From Gluconacetobacter dulcium (lineage in GTDB: Bacteria; Pseudomonadota; Alphaproteobacteria; Acetobacterales; Acetobacteraceae): a stretch of 64,000 bases of DNA. This document shows, piece after piece, positions 29,497 to 38,648 of the stretch. Below the pieces are notes generated by a model that made no database searches, was not told the DNA's origin, and saw only the letters and a program-made list of their open reading frames with translations. How positions within the stretch are numbered: position 1 is the stretch's first letter; every line of letters starts with the position of its first letter. The DNA is taken from the NCBI RefSeq assembly GCF_014174165.1, contig NZ_JABEQN010000008.1:86184-150183 (forward strand). The letters are read 5' to 3'. Both the position numbers and the translations under genes were made by a program.

Positions 29497-32400
29497 TCAC
29501 CTACCGTAAGCTTACAGCCGCCGGCGCTGGCAAGTTGATCGTCGCATATCTCCGTGAGCATCAGCTCGCGCCGGATAAGGACGCACGGTTCGAAAGGGAC
29601 CGGAGCGATGTGGAGACTGGGGATCGCCTGAACACTTATTACACCGGTCGGGACGGAAAGGGCGCCTGGGGGCCGAATCTTGGAACCCGGATCACTGAGG
29701 CCCTTGGGATCGACGTCGGGAAGATCCCAACGGATGAAGCATTGGCCCGTCTGTTCGAATGCAAGAGGGCAGACACCGGTGCGGAGTGGGCGGGCGCTCA
29801 TGCAACGAGAACCATCTCGGGTTTCGATTTCACCGCGTCCCCCGATAAGTCTGTCACGCTGGCGGCTGAGTTCGCTGCCACCAAGGCAGAGCAGGCTCTG
29901 ATCTGGCTGGCGATCCACAAGGCGAATGACCGGGCTATGGCATTCATTGCCAAGGAAGTCGGCGTTGCCCGACGCGGCAAAGGTGGAATGTCCTATGTGG
30001 AGGCAGGTGAAGTCGCCTGGGTCTCCTTTCGCCATTATACGGCCCGACCAGCCATGAAGATCCAGGACGGCCCGAACGGCGCAACTGCGGCCGTGGAGAT
30101 CCCTGTGCCGGGAGACCCGCAAGCGCATATCCACAACATCATGCTCAACGCCGTTGCGACCGAGAGCGGACATCTGGGCTCCCTCGATAGCGCGCGGATC
30201 ACGAAGACGACCTCGTTCATGTTCGGCGCCTATTTCCAGGCCGAACTGGCGCGGGAGTTGCGGGGTCTTGGCATCCAGGTGAGCGTGGACAAGAAGGGAC
30301 GGGCGATCGTCATCGACGGTATTCCCCAGGAGGCGAAGGAGCTCTTCTCAAAGCGCAACAAGCAGGCGTCGCAGATGGCGAAAGCGTACGCGAAGCGCCA
30401 GGGGCTCGACTGGAATGAGATGAGCGCCGCGCAGAAATTCTCCATCCTCCACACGGCAAATCTCGCCTATCGCTCGAAAAAATACGACGGATCGAACGAT
30501 CGCGAGATCTGGCGCGAGCAGGCGACCGAGATCGGGTGGCACCATGAGACTGTGCTGACAGACGCCGCTTACGGAGAACGGAGCGACGCACAGCGCTTCG
30601 ACATGGCATATGGCATTGCGGCGGACTTGCTCGCCAAAGAATTTGCGACCGCGGCGGTGATCGACCGCGACGCTTTTCGTACCCATGCCGCACACGGGCT
30701 CATCGCAGCAGGCATTCGTGAACCTGAGGACGTCGAGCGGGTGGCGGACTTGATCGAGGCACGGGGCATCCAGATCGACGGGAAGCACGTTGCTTTCATC
30801 AAAGAAGAGCAGGAAGGGCGTGTCCGTGTCGCCACGACGGAGCAGCTCCGGGTGGAGAAGGAAATGGCGCGGCTCGCTGCGGTCTCATCGAGGACGCGGG
30901 CTGGCGCGCTCTCCGAAGCAGCCCTCGCGGCCGCGATCGAGCGATCTGGGCTCGATTTCGATCGGGAGCCCGAGCACGGCCGGGCCCAGCTTGCTGCGAT
31001 AAGATGTCTGGGTCTGGCCGGAGGGCTCGCCTTTCTGACGGGCGTGGCAGGTGCCGGCAAAACGACGCTTCTGCGTCCTCTCGTCGACGCATGGCATTCG
31101 GACGGCCGTCGCGTCGTTGGAACTGCCATTGCGTGGCGGCAGGCCGAGGCCCTGAAGGACGCCGGGATCACTGAGTGCTACGCGCTTTCCCCGCTGCTCA
31201 AGCGGATGGCCTCGGGCGAACTGGTCCTCGGAAAAGATAGCGTTCTGGTGATCGATGAAGTGAGCCAGGTATCGCCCCGGCAGCACCTGCAACTCCTGGA
31301 GTTTCAACAGGAGCAGGGCTTCGCGCTGCGTATGCTGGGCGATCGCGAGCAGGGCCAGGCCATCGAGGCCGGCGACGGAGTCGAACTCATGATGCGCGTT
31401 CTGCCGGCGGAAGCTCGGGCGGAACTGCTTAGTACGGTGCGCCAGAAGTCGGCTCGGGGGCGCGAGATCGCCGGGCATTTCCGGTCCTCGGGTCGGGACT
31501 TGTCCAAGACAGAGGATGAACAGCGGCAGGCTGACACCGCTCGCGCGCGGGCGGCAATCGACATGAAGCGCGAGGACGGCACGATACGCCTGGTCGGCGG
31601 CGATCATGACCAGGTCGTCGCGCATATCGCGGACCTCTACTTGCGCCGCCGGGATATCCTCATTCAGGCCGGTATGACGCGCGGTATCACCATGTCCGCG
31701 CCGACAAACGAGGACGTCATGGATTTGAGCCGTGCTGTTCGCGAGAGGTTGCGTGCGCGAGGTGAGATTGGCCGCGAGGAGATCGTCAGGGCGGCTATCG
31801 ATCAGCGCGGCGAGATATACGATCTGCCAATTTCCGTAGGTGACCGGCTCCGCCTCTTCAGCAGAACTCACGCACAGGTCGCGACGCATCGAGGCGCGAG
31901 GTGGCGTGAGTTAGGATCCAATGGTGACTTCGTGACGGTCAAGGGATGGTCAGACGAGGGGATCGTGTTGGAGAACGCCAAGGGACGGGTGGGATTGGTG
32001 CCGTGGTCCCGCCTGGCCGATAAGGAGTCCGGGCGGCTGCGCCTTGGCTTTGGCCACGCGATGACCCACGATTCCGCACAGGGGATCACCTCGGACGAGC
32101 ACGTAAACGCGATGCCGCGCGGGTCGGCCGGGGTCACAGGCTTTACCACCTATGTGGGCGAAAGTCGGCACGTCTATGCGTGCTGGACCGTGGTCGCGGA
32201 AGGTGCTCTGAGGGAAGCCGAAACATGGGCCCGACCGCTTGGTGATATTCGCCCCATCACGACGGAAGACCTTTATACCCGTCTGGCCGCGGATATGGGA
32301 CGCCACCCATACAAGTCCCTCGCCGTCGATCTGGCAAAGGCTGATCTGGCAGCCGATGAGCAGACGGCGCGCTGGATCCGGCAGTCCCATGAGAACGAAC

Positions 32401-32693
32401 GCGCGCAACAGCGTGGGCAGGAACCTGGGCGCCAGATCAGACGCGAGATTGACGAGCGTCCGGTTCACGGGATCAAACCCGAGCAGTGGGATGACGTCAG
32501 TCGAAAGCTACGGAAGGCTGGCTTCGCCACCCAGGCGGCTCTGGACGCCGCTCGCCGATTGAACGAGAGGCCGCTTCGATCCGCAAACCGTGGCCCGAAC
32601 AACGCTCCCCCGCCGCCTTCGCCGGCGCACTCACATCCGGACCGCGATAGGGGGGCCGCCTCCAGGGTTCCATCGGCCGACCGCGACCTTTAG
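29493..32693 (+). CDS. MOBF relaxase-helicase (TrwC/TraA type)
   Basis: 1066 residues. N-terminal TrwC relaxase domain: Tyr residues at 4 and 19 and the pair YY near 50, then SGFDFTASPDKSV (about 110), and the metal-binding histidines in RHYTARP (about 181) and HIHN (about 210-212). The C-terminal half is an SF1B RecD-like helicase with GVAGAGKTT (about 514-522), VIDEVSQ (about 586) and late motifs HDSAQGITSDE and TYVGESRHVY. It nicks oriT, stays bound to the 5' end and unwinds the strand for transfer. It is paired here with an IncI/Dot-Icm channel, which in IncI plasmids uses a MOBP relaxase. Confidence 0.95.
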   Translation: MITYRKLTAAGAGKLIVAYLREHQLAPDKDARFERDRSDVETGDRLNTYYTGRDGKGAWGPNLGTRITEALGIDVGKIPTDEALARLFECKRADTGAEWAGAHATRTISGFDFTASPDKSVTLAAEFAATKAEQALIWLAIHKANDRAMAFIAKEVGVARRGKGGMSYVEAGEVAWVSFRHYTARPAMKIQDGPNGATAAVEIPVPGDPQAHIHNIMLNAVATESGHLGSLDSARITKTTSFMFGAYFQAELARELRGLGIQVSVDKKGRAIVIDGIPQEAKELFSKRNKQASQMAKAYAKRQGLDWNEMSAAQKFSILHTANLAYRSKKYDGSNDREIWREQATEIGWHHETVLTDAAYGERSDAQRFDMAYGIAADLLAKEFATAAVIDRDAFRTHAAHGLIAAGIREPEDVERVADLIEARGIQIDGKHVAFIKEEQEGRVRVATTEQLRVEKEMARLAAVSSRTRAGALSEAALAAAIERSGLDFDREPEHGRAQLAAIRCLGLAGGLAFLTGVAGAGKTTLLRPLVDAWHSDGRRVVGTAIAWRQAEALKDAGITECYALSPLLKRMASGELVLGKDSVLVIDEVSQVSPRQHLQLLEFQQEQGFALRMLGDREQGQAIEAGDGVELMMRVLPAEARAELLSTVRQKSARGREIAGHFRSSGRDLSKTEDEQRQADTARARAAIDMKREDGTIRLVGGDHDQVVAHIADLYLRRRDILIQAGMTRGITMSAPTNEDVMDLSRAVRERLRARGEIGREEIVRAAIDQRGEIYDLPISVGDRLRLFSRTHAQVATHRGARWRELGSNGDFVTVKGWSDEGIVLENAKGRVGLVPWSRLADKESGRLRLGFGHAMTHDSAQGITSDEHVNAMPRGSAGVTGFTTYVGESRHVYACWTVVAEGALREAETWARPLGDIRPITTEDLYTRLAADMGRHPYKSLAVDLAKADLAADEQTARWIRQSHENERAQQRGQEPGRQIRREIDERPVHGIKPEQWDDVSRKLRKAGFATQAALDAARRLNERPLRSANRGPNNAPPPPSPAHSHPDRDRGAASRVPSADRDL

Positions 32694-32726
32694 GCTCTCA
32701 CGAGGTCCAGCGAAGGGAGCGGAACA

Positions 32727-33449
32727 TTGGCTGAAGGACGTAACCAGGTATTCTCACCGGCTGACGTGCACGAACTCGCAACATGGCTCTTCTGGCTTCG
32801 GGTCCGCTCAGTCGGCGTTGCCGCATGCAAAACCGAGGTGATTGAATCGCGTGGCGTCTCGCTTCTGAACCGAGAGAACCTCGAATTCGTCCTGCGCGCA
32901 GACGTGAATCAGAAAGTCGGGGAATGCCTTACCGATCCTGCCCACGCCCAGGACCTGGTGACGGCGGCTGCTTCTGAAGCTTACGCCTACTGTTCCGGAG
33001 ACGCCAACTTGAACGGTATGGTCTACGCCGACGAGGCTATGGGCGGCCGTGATCTGTTCGCCGGGCGTTTCCCTTACCCAGACCTTCCCGTTGCGCCCAT
33101 CAATATTGAAGTGGTGGGGGCCAGCATTCCCACAATGGGGCAACTGCTGGTGCGCACCCCGCTGCCGGCGGCTGTCGCCGTGCGGACGCCTGAGGTTCCT
33201 CCGCTCTTCTGGGTCCGGGACACCACGGCCGCCCTGGGGAAGGCATATCCGGTCCTGTTCATGAAAACCGGCGTGGCGCAGCTCGCGCAGGACCTCTGGT
33301 GCGTTCACGGGTATTGCAACATTCCTGTCCCCACCTTGGACTGGGGAGATCGGTTTTCGCTCGTGATTCCCAACGGCATGTTCTCATTGGAGCGGCATGT
33401 GTTCACGGGCGATGCCGGCATTATCGAAGCGCGCTACGACTGGCGCTGA
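32727..33449 (+). CDS. Unknown protein downstream of the relaxase
   Basis: 240 residues; start probably TTG 32727 (GAAGGGAGCGG about 9 bases upstream). It is a soluble, mixed protein with many Val/Pro (PYPDLPVAPINIEVVGASIPTMGQLLVRTPLPAAVAVRTPEVPPLFWVRD) and a Cys pair near the end (WCVHGYC). No family recognised. It is convergent with the tra block and ends 17 bases before the last tra gene. Confidence 0.55.
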   Translation: MAEGRNQVFSPADVHELATWLFWLRVRSVGVAACKTEVIESRGVSLLNRENLEFVLRADVNQKVGECLTDPAHAQDLVTAAASEAYAYCSGDANLNGMVYADEAMGGRDLFAGRFPYPDLPVAPINIEVVGASIPTMGQLLVRTPLPAAVAVRTPEVPPLFWVRDTTAALGKAYPVLFMKTGVAQLAQDLWCVHGYCNIPVPTLDWGDRFSLVIPNGMFSLERHVFTGDAGIIEARYDWR

Positions 33450-33466
33450 ATGCGCCGGCCGGGCCG

Positions 33467-33721
33467 CTATGAGTGACCTGACGAACGCAATCTCCGGGCG
33501 ACGACACTGGCGGCGTTTCTGCCGCCTCGACTGTCGCTGGCCGAAGACGGGATGATGATCACTGCCTTCGGATTCTCCATCGGGAGTAGACGAACGTGCT
33601 TTTTGGTTTCCACCACGTCGAAGCCGAAGGCGCGCAGCCGGCGGCGGAGCGCCGCCGTCATCTTGCGATAGCCTCGCAGCATTCGCCGAAGTTCTGCGAC
33701 GCGATCCACATCCTCCTTCAT
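33467..33721 (-). CDS. Small basic protein at the end of the tra block
   Basis: 84 residues, start overlapping the trbC stop (ATGA). Strongly basic, with helical RVAELRRMLRGYRKMTAALRRRLRAFGFDVVETKKHVRL and a Ser/Arg tail. The middle resembles small HicA-like or dsRNA-binding folds (FDVVETKKHVRLLP), a pattern shared by mRNA interferases, but the length and context do not allow a call. Confidence 0.5.
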   Translation of the reverse strand: MKEDVDRVAELRRMLRGYRKMTAALRRRLRAFGFDVVETKKHVRLLPMENPKAVIIIPSSASDSRGGRNAASVVARRLRSSGHS

Positions 33722-35970
33722 GCGGCGCCTGAGCGGTGCTTGTGCGTAACTCGCGCGTGAAGGTTGAGCGCGTGGACGATCCTGCCTTTCGCCGTCGCCT
33801 CCGACGCTCCCATGGCCATTTCAAAAGCGACCAGTTCGTGGCAGAGCGCCTCGTCGACCGAACGATCGAGCGGCTCCTTCGTCTCCGGCGTTTGCTCCGC
33901 CGGTTGGATCAGGTTTCGGAATAGCCCCGCAAATGGGTCTGGAGCAGGTCTGATTTCCTCCCCGTTGAGTGTGAGCAGGTCTTCCGCGTCCTGAAGAGGT
34001 GATGCATCCTCGCCGACGATGATGGCCAGGCGCGAATACAACGCCCTGAGACCGCCGGTGAGTCCCGGCAGGCGTTCCGGTTCGACAAGATCCGCCCCTG
34101 CCGCAAGATGACGGGCAACGCTCTCTACGACCGGAGATGAAGACGAGGCGAGGCGCTCAGGCACAGGGGGAAGCGTCGGGAAAACCCGGTTGACGCCTTC
34201 AGGGCGGACGCCGGCATAGAAGAGTCGTGCATAGATGCGTCGTCCGCGGAACAGGATGATGGCCTGCCCCTGCCTCAGTTTCTGGATGTCGCTCCACGAC
34301 ACCCTTTTTACCTCCCGGATATCGGCGCGCTGCTGGTCGGCGTAGAGACCCAACGGGGAAGAGTTGTCGTAACCTGGGAGCACCGTGACCGGCATTGTGC
34401 CCCCGGATTCCTCGATCCACTGCCGGGTCGGACCTGCGTCCTCGACGTTCATGAGGATCTTGAGTTTCGGGTTCCCCAGAAGGGGCACGGTAAAGTCGCG
34501 ACCGAGGGTCGCATAAAGCGTGCCGACCTCTTGGAACGAGATGAGGAGGAAGACATTCAACTCTCGGCCGAGTGCCATCATGGAATCGATACCTCGGGTC
34601 GCGAACTGTCCGACTTCGTCCAGGACCATCGGATACGGCACTTTTGATGAGGATGGTCGGTTGGCAACGAGGTCCTCGTAGTCTCCCTCGATCGACGTAC
34701 CCAATGCGGCGGCGAGCGCGTACCGAAGAGCGGTGATAACTGCTTTGCCGAGCGCGCGGTTCGTATCGGGATGATTTTCGAGAGACGGCAGAAGAACGAC
34801 GAGAATTCGCCGATTGTATATTATGTCGCGGAAGTCGATGTCACCGACATTACAGCCGAAGACATGGCCGAGAGTCGACGACATCTGAGTGAACGTCTTG
34901 CCGAATCCGCCGACGACGTATGAGTGCTGCTCCCGAACCTTGTCCTGCTCGCTGACGTCTTTTTTGTCCGAAAAGCCGCCTGTCTCGCTGACGTAATCCC
35001 TTACCGGGTTGAGCAACGAAGTGGGGAAGTGTTCCGGGAGTATGGTCTCACACGCGACGCCCTGATCCGCATCGTAATAGCTGAAGCGCCTTTCGCTATA
35101 CAGTAAGCGCAGCCGGTCAATATCGCTGAACATTGTCCGGACAGTCTCTGCGGTGATGGGAACGCCGAGATTGTCTCGGACCCACACGAAGACGTAGGCC
35201 ATGCCCCGGATGAGCGATTCAGCACGGTTGCGGAAATGGTCTGAATTTCCGCCGCCACCCTTGCTTTCTTCAGGAACGAATAGCGTAAGAAACAGTTCGG
35301 TCATGCCCTCCGCATTGACCGATGCAAACATGTTCCAGGTATTTGTGCGCCGATCTCCGCCGGAAACCATCAGGTTGATGATCCGGACGTTCGCCTCCTG
35401 GCCCCAGCGCCGGGCCATTGCCATGATGGTAAAGGGGAGGTTGTTGCTCGCCTTGCCGTCGACGATCGTAAAGCCGGTGCCTTGAGCCAGAGCATTGCAC
35501 AGCAGGCTATAAATCAGTTGGGTTTTGCCAGATCCGGTTGCGCCTGGCGCAACTCCATGCATCGTCAGGTCATTGCCGGACAGCCAGATTTGCTGGCCGG
35601 TGACTTCGTCCCAGCCGAGTAGCCAGTCTCCGGTAGGGGGGCCCGGAATCTCGACACCTGGTCTTTTCGGGTCGGGCACCGGGTTCCCGTAATCCTTCCT
35701 CCCGGCATTCGCCGGCAGCCGCAGCGGAAGCGTCACCGGCCTTGTCATGACGTAAGCGGCGTATGCAGCCGCCAACGGGAGTGTCAGTGTGGTTAAGGCG
35801 GGCACCACGGCCGTCAGGATCGCGAGTGCGACGAGGCCGACGGCGGAAAAGCTGGTAGTGAGAAGTTCACCGACATGCTGAGAGAGGCGTCGGGTGTCGC
35901 GATAGGACAGGCCACCCGCTTGCTCGTGAAAGTCCTGAGGGCCGTCTATCTGGCGGCGGATGACGGCCAT
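33718..35970 (-). CDS. trbC: Type IV coupling protein (TrbC/DotL)
   Basis: 750 residues. Two N-terminal membrane helices (about 36-80), Walker A GATGSGKT (about 141-148) and Walker B MVLDEVGQF (about 448-456). Size and layout match TrbC of IncI plasmids and DotL/IcmO of Legionella. These ATPases receive the relaxosome and hand it to the channel. A cytoplasmic C-terminal extension of about 170 residues follows the ATPase, as in DotL, where it binds adaptors. The start overlaps closely with the unknown gene upstream. Confidence 0.92.
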   Translation of the reverse strand: MAVIRRQIDGPQDFHEQAGGLSYRDTRRLSQHVGELLTTSFSAVGLVALAILTAVVPALTTLTLPLAAAYAAYVMTRPVTLPLRLPANAGRKDYGNPVPDPKRPGVEIPGPPTGDWLLGWDEVTGQQIWLSGNDLTMHGVAPGATGSGKTQLIYSLLCNALAQGTGFTIVDGKASNNLPFTIMAMARRWGQEANVRIINLMVSGGDRRTNTWNMFASVNAEGMTELFLTLFVPEESKGGGGNSDHFRNRAESLIRGMAYVFVWVRDNLGVPITAETVRTMFSDIDRLRLLYSERRFSYYDADQGVACETILPEHFPTSLLNPVRDYVSETGGFSDKKDVSEQDKVREQHSYVVGGFGKTFTQMSSTLGHVFGCNVGDIDFRDIIYNRRILVVLLPSLENHPDTNRALGKAVITALRYALAAALGTSIEGDYEDLVANRPSSSKVPYPMVLDEVGQFATRGIDSMMALGRELNVFLLISFQEVGTLYATLGRDFTVPLLGNPKLKILMNVEDAGPTRQWIEESGGTMPVTVLPGYDNSSPLGLYADQQRADIREVKRVSWSDIQKLRQGQAIILFRGRRIYARLFYAGVRPEGVNRVFPTLPPVPERLASSSSPVVESVARHLAAGADLVEPERLPGLTGGLRALYSRLAIIVGEDASPLQDAEDLLTLNGEEIRPAPDPFAGLFRNLIQPAEQTPETKEPLDRSVDEALCHELVAFEMAMGASEATAKGRIVHALNLHARVTHKHRSGAA

Positions 35971-35973
35971 CTT

Positions 35974-36426
35974 CTAGTCAAGTCCGAACGCTGCGTTCGG
36001 CCCTCCCGGGTTCGGCTGACCTGGCGGGACCTGACGGATTGTCGGCGGGGGAGTGTCCGTCGCGGCGTTTGGCCCCCGTATAGTCTCCCCTACGGTTCGA
36101 CGAGCAAGCGATGCTGAGTCCGCGGAGCTACCGTCATGCGCAGAGCCCGTCGCCCAATGCCATGTCAGGCCGCACACAAGCGCAAAGAGACTGGCCGATA
36201 CAAGAGTCCTCAGTCTTGGCGGCGCAAGCACGCGAGGCGGGTCTGTGCGTATCGTCGACGGCGGAACGGCCCAGTCGCCCGGGAGAGGAACAGCGGCGCT
36301 GCGGCCGTTCTCCCTCTCGACCGGCGAATGGGTGCGGTTCGGCGTCCGCTCGATTTTGACGATTGTCGCGTCGCCGTTCCGTTGGATGGTCACGACTGCT
36401 TCACTCGACGGGGCAAGAATAATCAT
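35974..36426 (-). CDS. Single-span membrane protein with Pro-rich tail
   Basis: 150 residues from ATG 36426 (AGAGG 5 bases upstream). A beta-type cytoplasmic N-terminus (MIILAPSSEAVVTIQRNGDATIVKIE), a membrane helix at about 95-112 (LVSASLFALVCGLTWHW), then a Pro/Asn-rich periplasmic tail. Lies 3 bases before trbC. No family recognised. It may be an assembly factor specific to this system. Confidence 0.6.
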   Translation of the reverse strand: MIILAPSSEAVVTIQRNGDATIVKIERTPNRTHSPVERENGRSAAVPLPGDWAVPPSTIRTDPPRVLAPPRLRTLVSASLFALVCGLTWHWATGSAHDGSSADSASLARRTVGETIRGPNAATDTPPPTIRQVPPGQPNPGGPNAAFGLD

Positions 36427-36511
36427 AGACACCTCTCCGCTGTCAGAATTCCAGCGTAGAGACCCCGTTTGTAACCTCAGATTCTTCCCGTCCGCCCGGG
36501 GGCGGCAGGTG

Positions 36512-36880
36512 TCACCCCGCGACGCGCATGGCCTCGCCGGCAAGAGCGTCGAGAGTGATTACATGGTCGTCAGCCAGTCGCTGCAGGACGGCGTCGATCG
36601 CCAGCAGCGCGATCGCGGCAGGGACGTGGAAAAGACCGATCAGCCGATGACCTGTCAGACTGATTTCGTCCGGAACGATATGAAGGCCGAACCCGCTGCC
36701 GGCAGTGTCCTGCCGCCATAATTCCTCTGCCAGGCGAAGGAAGACGGGAAGGAACATATCCGGCTGGCTGATGCGCCATGACGGAATCGTCTCGAGGCCC
36801 GGTATGCCGGTTTCAAATCGATAGCCTCGCGCGTCGAGCATGATCTGAAGAGCACGCGCGAAATCGTCGGGATCGGTCAT
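36512..36880 (-). CDS. Unknown acidic protein in the tra block
   Basis: 122 residues from ATG 36880, which overlaps the traK stop. Soluble and helical, with alternating Leu/Ile (GLHIVPDEISLTGHRLIGLFHVPAAIALLAIDAVLQRLADD). Size, acidity and position next to IcmT/TraK and DotL/TrbC are reminiscent of the IcmS/IcmW adaptor class, but direct similarity is too weak to claim. Confidence 0.55.
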   Translation of the reverse strand: MTDPDDFARALQIMLDARGYRFETGIPGLETIPSWRISQPDMFLPVFLRLAEELWRQDTAGSGFGLHIVPDEISLTGHRLIGLFHVPAAIALLAIDAVLQRLADDHVITLDALAGEAMRVAG

Positions 36881-37125
36881 GCGTAGGCCCGCTTCTTCCT
36901 GGAGGGAAGACGGGGGCGTCGGGGGCCGCACACGATGACACGGAACATTCTCCAGGCAACCGGTAACGTCAGCCCTAGCCATGCGAGAACGGCGAAGAAG
37001 ACCACTCCAGCTACAGCGGTTATCAGCGTCCACAGACGCATGTGGACAAGGAAGAGAAGCATCGGAGCCATTGCCCGAGCATCGACAATGAACAGCCGAA
37101 CGGGGTCGGCCGAGAAGCGCCACAT
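36877..37125 (-). CDS. traK: TraK/IcmT-like membrane protein
   Basis: 82 residues. MWRFSADPVRLFIVDARAMAP followed by LLFLVHMRLWT is the typical IcmT signature (MWR-SA, F-DAR, P-L-LH-R-WT). One or two membrane helices lie at about 28-55. IcmT/TraK is a small inner-membrane part of Dot/Icm and IncI machines. It ends in a basic tail, RRPRLPSRKKRAYA. It follows traJ after 46 bases. Confidence 0.88.
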   Translation of the reverse strand: MWRFSADPVRLFIVDARAMAPMLLFLVHMRLWTLITAVAGVVFFAVLAWLGLTLPVAWRMFRVIVCGPRRPRLPSRKKRAYA

Positions 37126-37171
37126 TTAGGAGTTACCGCCGGAAGCGAGTGCGTTTGTTCCCTCAGGCATT

Positions 37172-38293
37172 TCATTGCTCCTGTTGCATTGCTGCCGCTG
37201 CCACGGCTTCGGAAATCCGGCCGGCTTGGAACGCCTTCGTTATCGCCTGCTCAAATGTCTGGCCGTGTTTGTGTACAGCTTCGCGTGTCAGCCGCGGCCA
37301 CTGGTCACGAGGGGCGTCAAGCAGCGTGTTGCGGATGGCGCGGTTCACGGGCAGGAACTCACGGATCGGCGTTCGCTTCCCATCAGTAGATGGCAGCAAC
37401 CTCTGGTTCACCAGCAGCCGGAGGTTTTCCACGAAGGAGATGGTAAGATTGTCGCGCTGGTCCCCTGGACAGAGAGCGGCGACGCGACGGATGGTGGATT
37501 GGCAGTCGAATGTGTGCAGCGAGGACGTCAGGCGGTGCCCTGAAATGGCTGCCTGAATAGCACTCTCCATCGTGTCGCTGTCGCGGCACTCACCCACTAC
37601 AATGTCAGTGGGCTCGCGGCGCATGGCTGCGCGGATGAACTCTCCAAACGTCGCAACATCGCGGGGAACCTGGCATTGCGAGATTGTCGAGTTCCTGCGT
37701 TCAACCAGATCGTAGAGAAGTTCGAGCGGTTGCGATCCCTCGATTATGTCACAGTGGATGCCGGGATCTTCCAGGCGTGCCCGGTTCACTCCACCCATCA
37801 GGGTCGTCTTGCCGGACCCCGTGGCGCCGCAAATAAGGTACATTCCCCGGTCTCCAGCGAGTGCCTCCATCAATGCCGGCTCGACGTCCTGTTCGGACAG
37901 CGGCCGCGGTATGTCGGCGAGCGGTCGGAAGGTCATCGAGATACCGGTCTCCGAGCCGACCTGAGTACCGATGGCATTCAGCCGGAAGGAGTGCCGTCGC
38001 GAACGTCGATCGAGACGGATTGTGTGGCTCAGATCCAGGGGCGTGCCCTTGCGGAGTTCAGCGACGCCGGTCGCGGATCGAAAGACGTGGGTGACCGCAT
38101 CCTCCACATCGAGCGGAAGGCTCGCGTCGCGGGTAACCTGCCGGTTTCGGCCATGCACCCGTATTGTAACAGGCATCTTCGTTTGGATTTCGATGCGCGA
38201 GGCCTCTTCCGTCGCGCACCACACAAGGAAACGGTCCAGATTCTCGCTTCGCAGGTGGCTTCCGTCCTCGGGCCAGTAATTGTCTTCACCCAT
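37172..38293 (-). CDS. traJ: TraJ/DotB secretion ATPase
   Basis: 373 residues from ATG 38293 (AGAGGAAG upstream). GspE/PilT-like hexameric ATPase: N-terminal domain, Walker A GATGSGKTT (about 155-163), an Asp box region (DIIEGSQPLE), Walker B VVGECRD and the His box GHRLTSSLHT. DotB/TraJ docks at the cytoplasmic face and energises transfer. It overlaps the preceding gene by 8 bases. Confidence 0.92.
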   Translation of the reverse strand: MGEDNYWPEDGSHLRSENLDRFLVWCATEEASRIEIQTKMPVTIRVHGRNRQVTRDASLPLDVEDAVTHVFRSATGVAELRKGTPLDLSHTIRLDRRSRRHSFRLNAIGTQVGSETGISMTFRPLADIPRPLSEQDVEPALMEALAGDRGMYLICGATGSGKTTLMGGVNRARLEDPGIHCDIIEGSQPLELLYDLVERRNSTISQCQVPRDVATFGEFIRAAMRREPTDIVVGECRDSDTMESAIQAAISGHRLTSSLHTFDCQSTIRRVAALCPGDQRDNLTISFVENLRLLVNQRLLPSTDGKRTPIREFLPVNRAIRNTLLDAPRDQWPRLTREAVHKHGQTFEQAITKAFQAGRISEAVAAAAMQQEQ

Positions 38294-38648
38294 CGCCGCG
38301 CTTCCTCTGGGGCCCCTCAACGACCCTGATGACCCGGCGATGCGCACGGATGAGCGACTGCGGGAGTTCGGCGCGGGCACGTTTGGCTCCTCCGCCGCGT
38401 AGCGCCGTCATGTAGGCCTGTATGGGCGTTCGGAGAGACGCAGGGGCTGCTGATACGTCATAGCCAAAATAGACGTCGAACCTCGCGGCCTGGTCCAGTT
38501 GAGGGAGTACGGTGACCATCGCCGCGTCAAGATGCGTATCACCCAGGTTGTACCGGCGGACCACCCATTCCCTAAGCTCGAGGGCGGCCGTCCTGGCGGT
38601 GATGAACAGAATCATGAGGTCGGTCGGCGGAGGGGGAGGCGTGATCAT
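38286..38648 (-). CDS. Unknown protein between trbA and traJ
   Basis: 120 residues from ATG 38648, overlapping the trbA stop (ATGA). It opens with a run of prolines (MITPPPPPTDL), then helices (LFITARTAALELREWVVRRYNLG) and a basic C-terminus. No family recognised. Conserved coupling on both sides suggests a part of the transfer machine. Confidence 0.55.
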   Translation of the reverse strand: MITPPPPPTDLMILFITARTAALELREWVVRRYNLGDTHLDAAMVTVLPQLDQAARFDVYFGYDVSAAPASLRTPIQAYMTALRGGGAKRARAELPQSLIRAHRRVIRVVEGPQRKRGDG

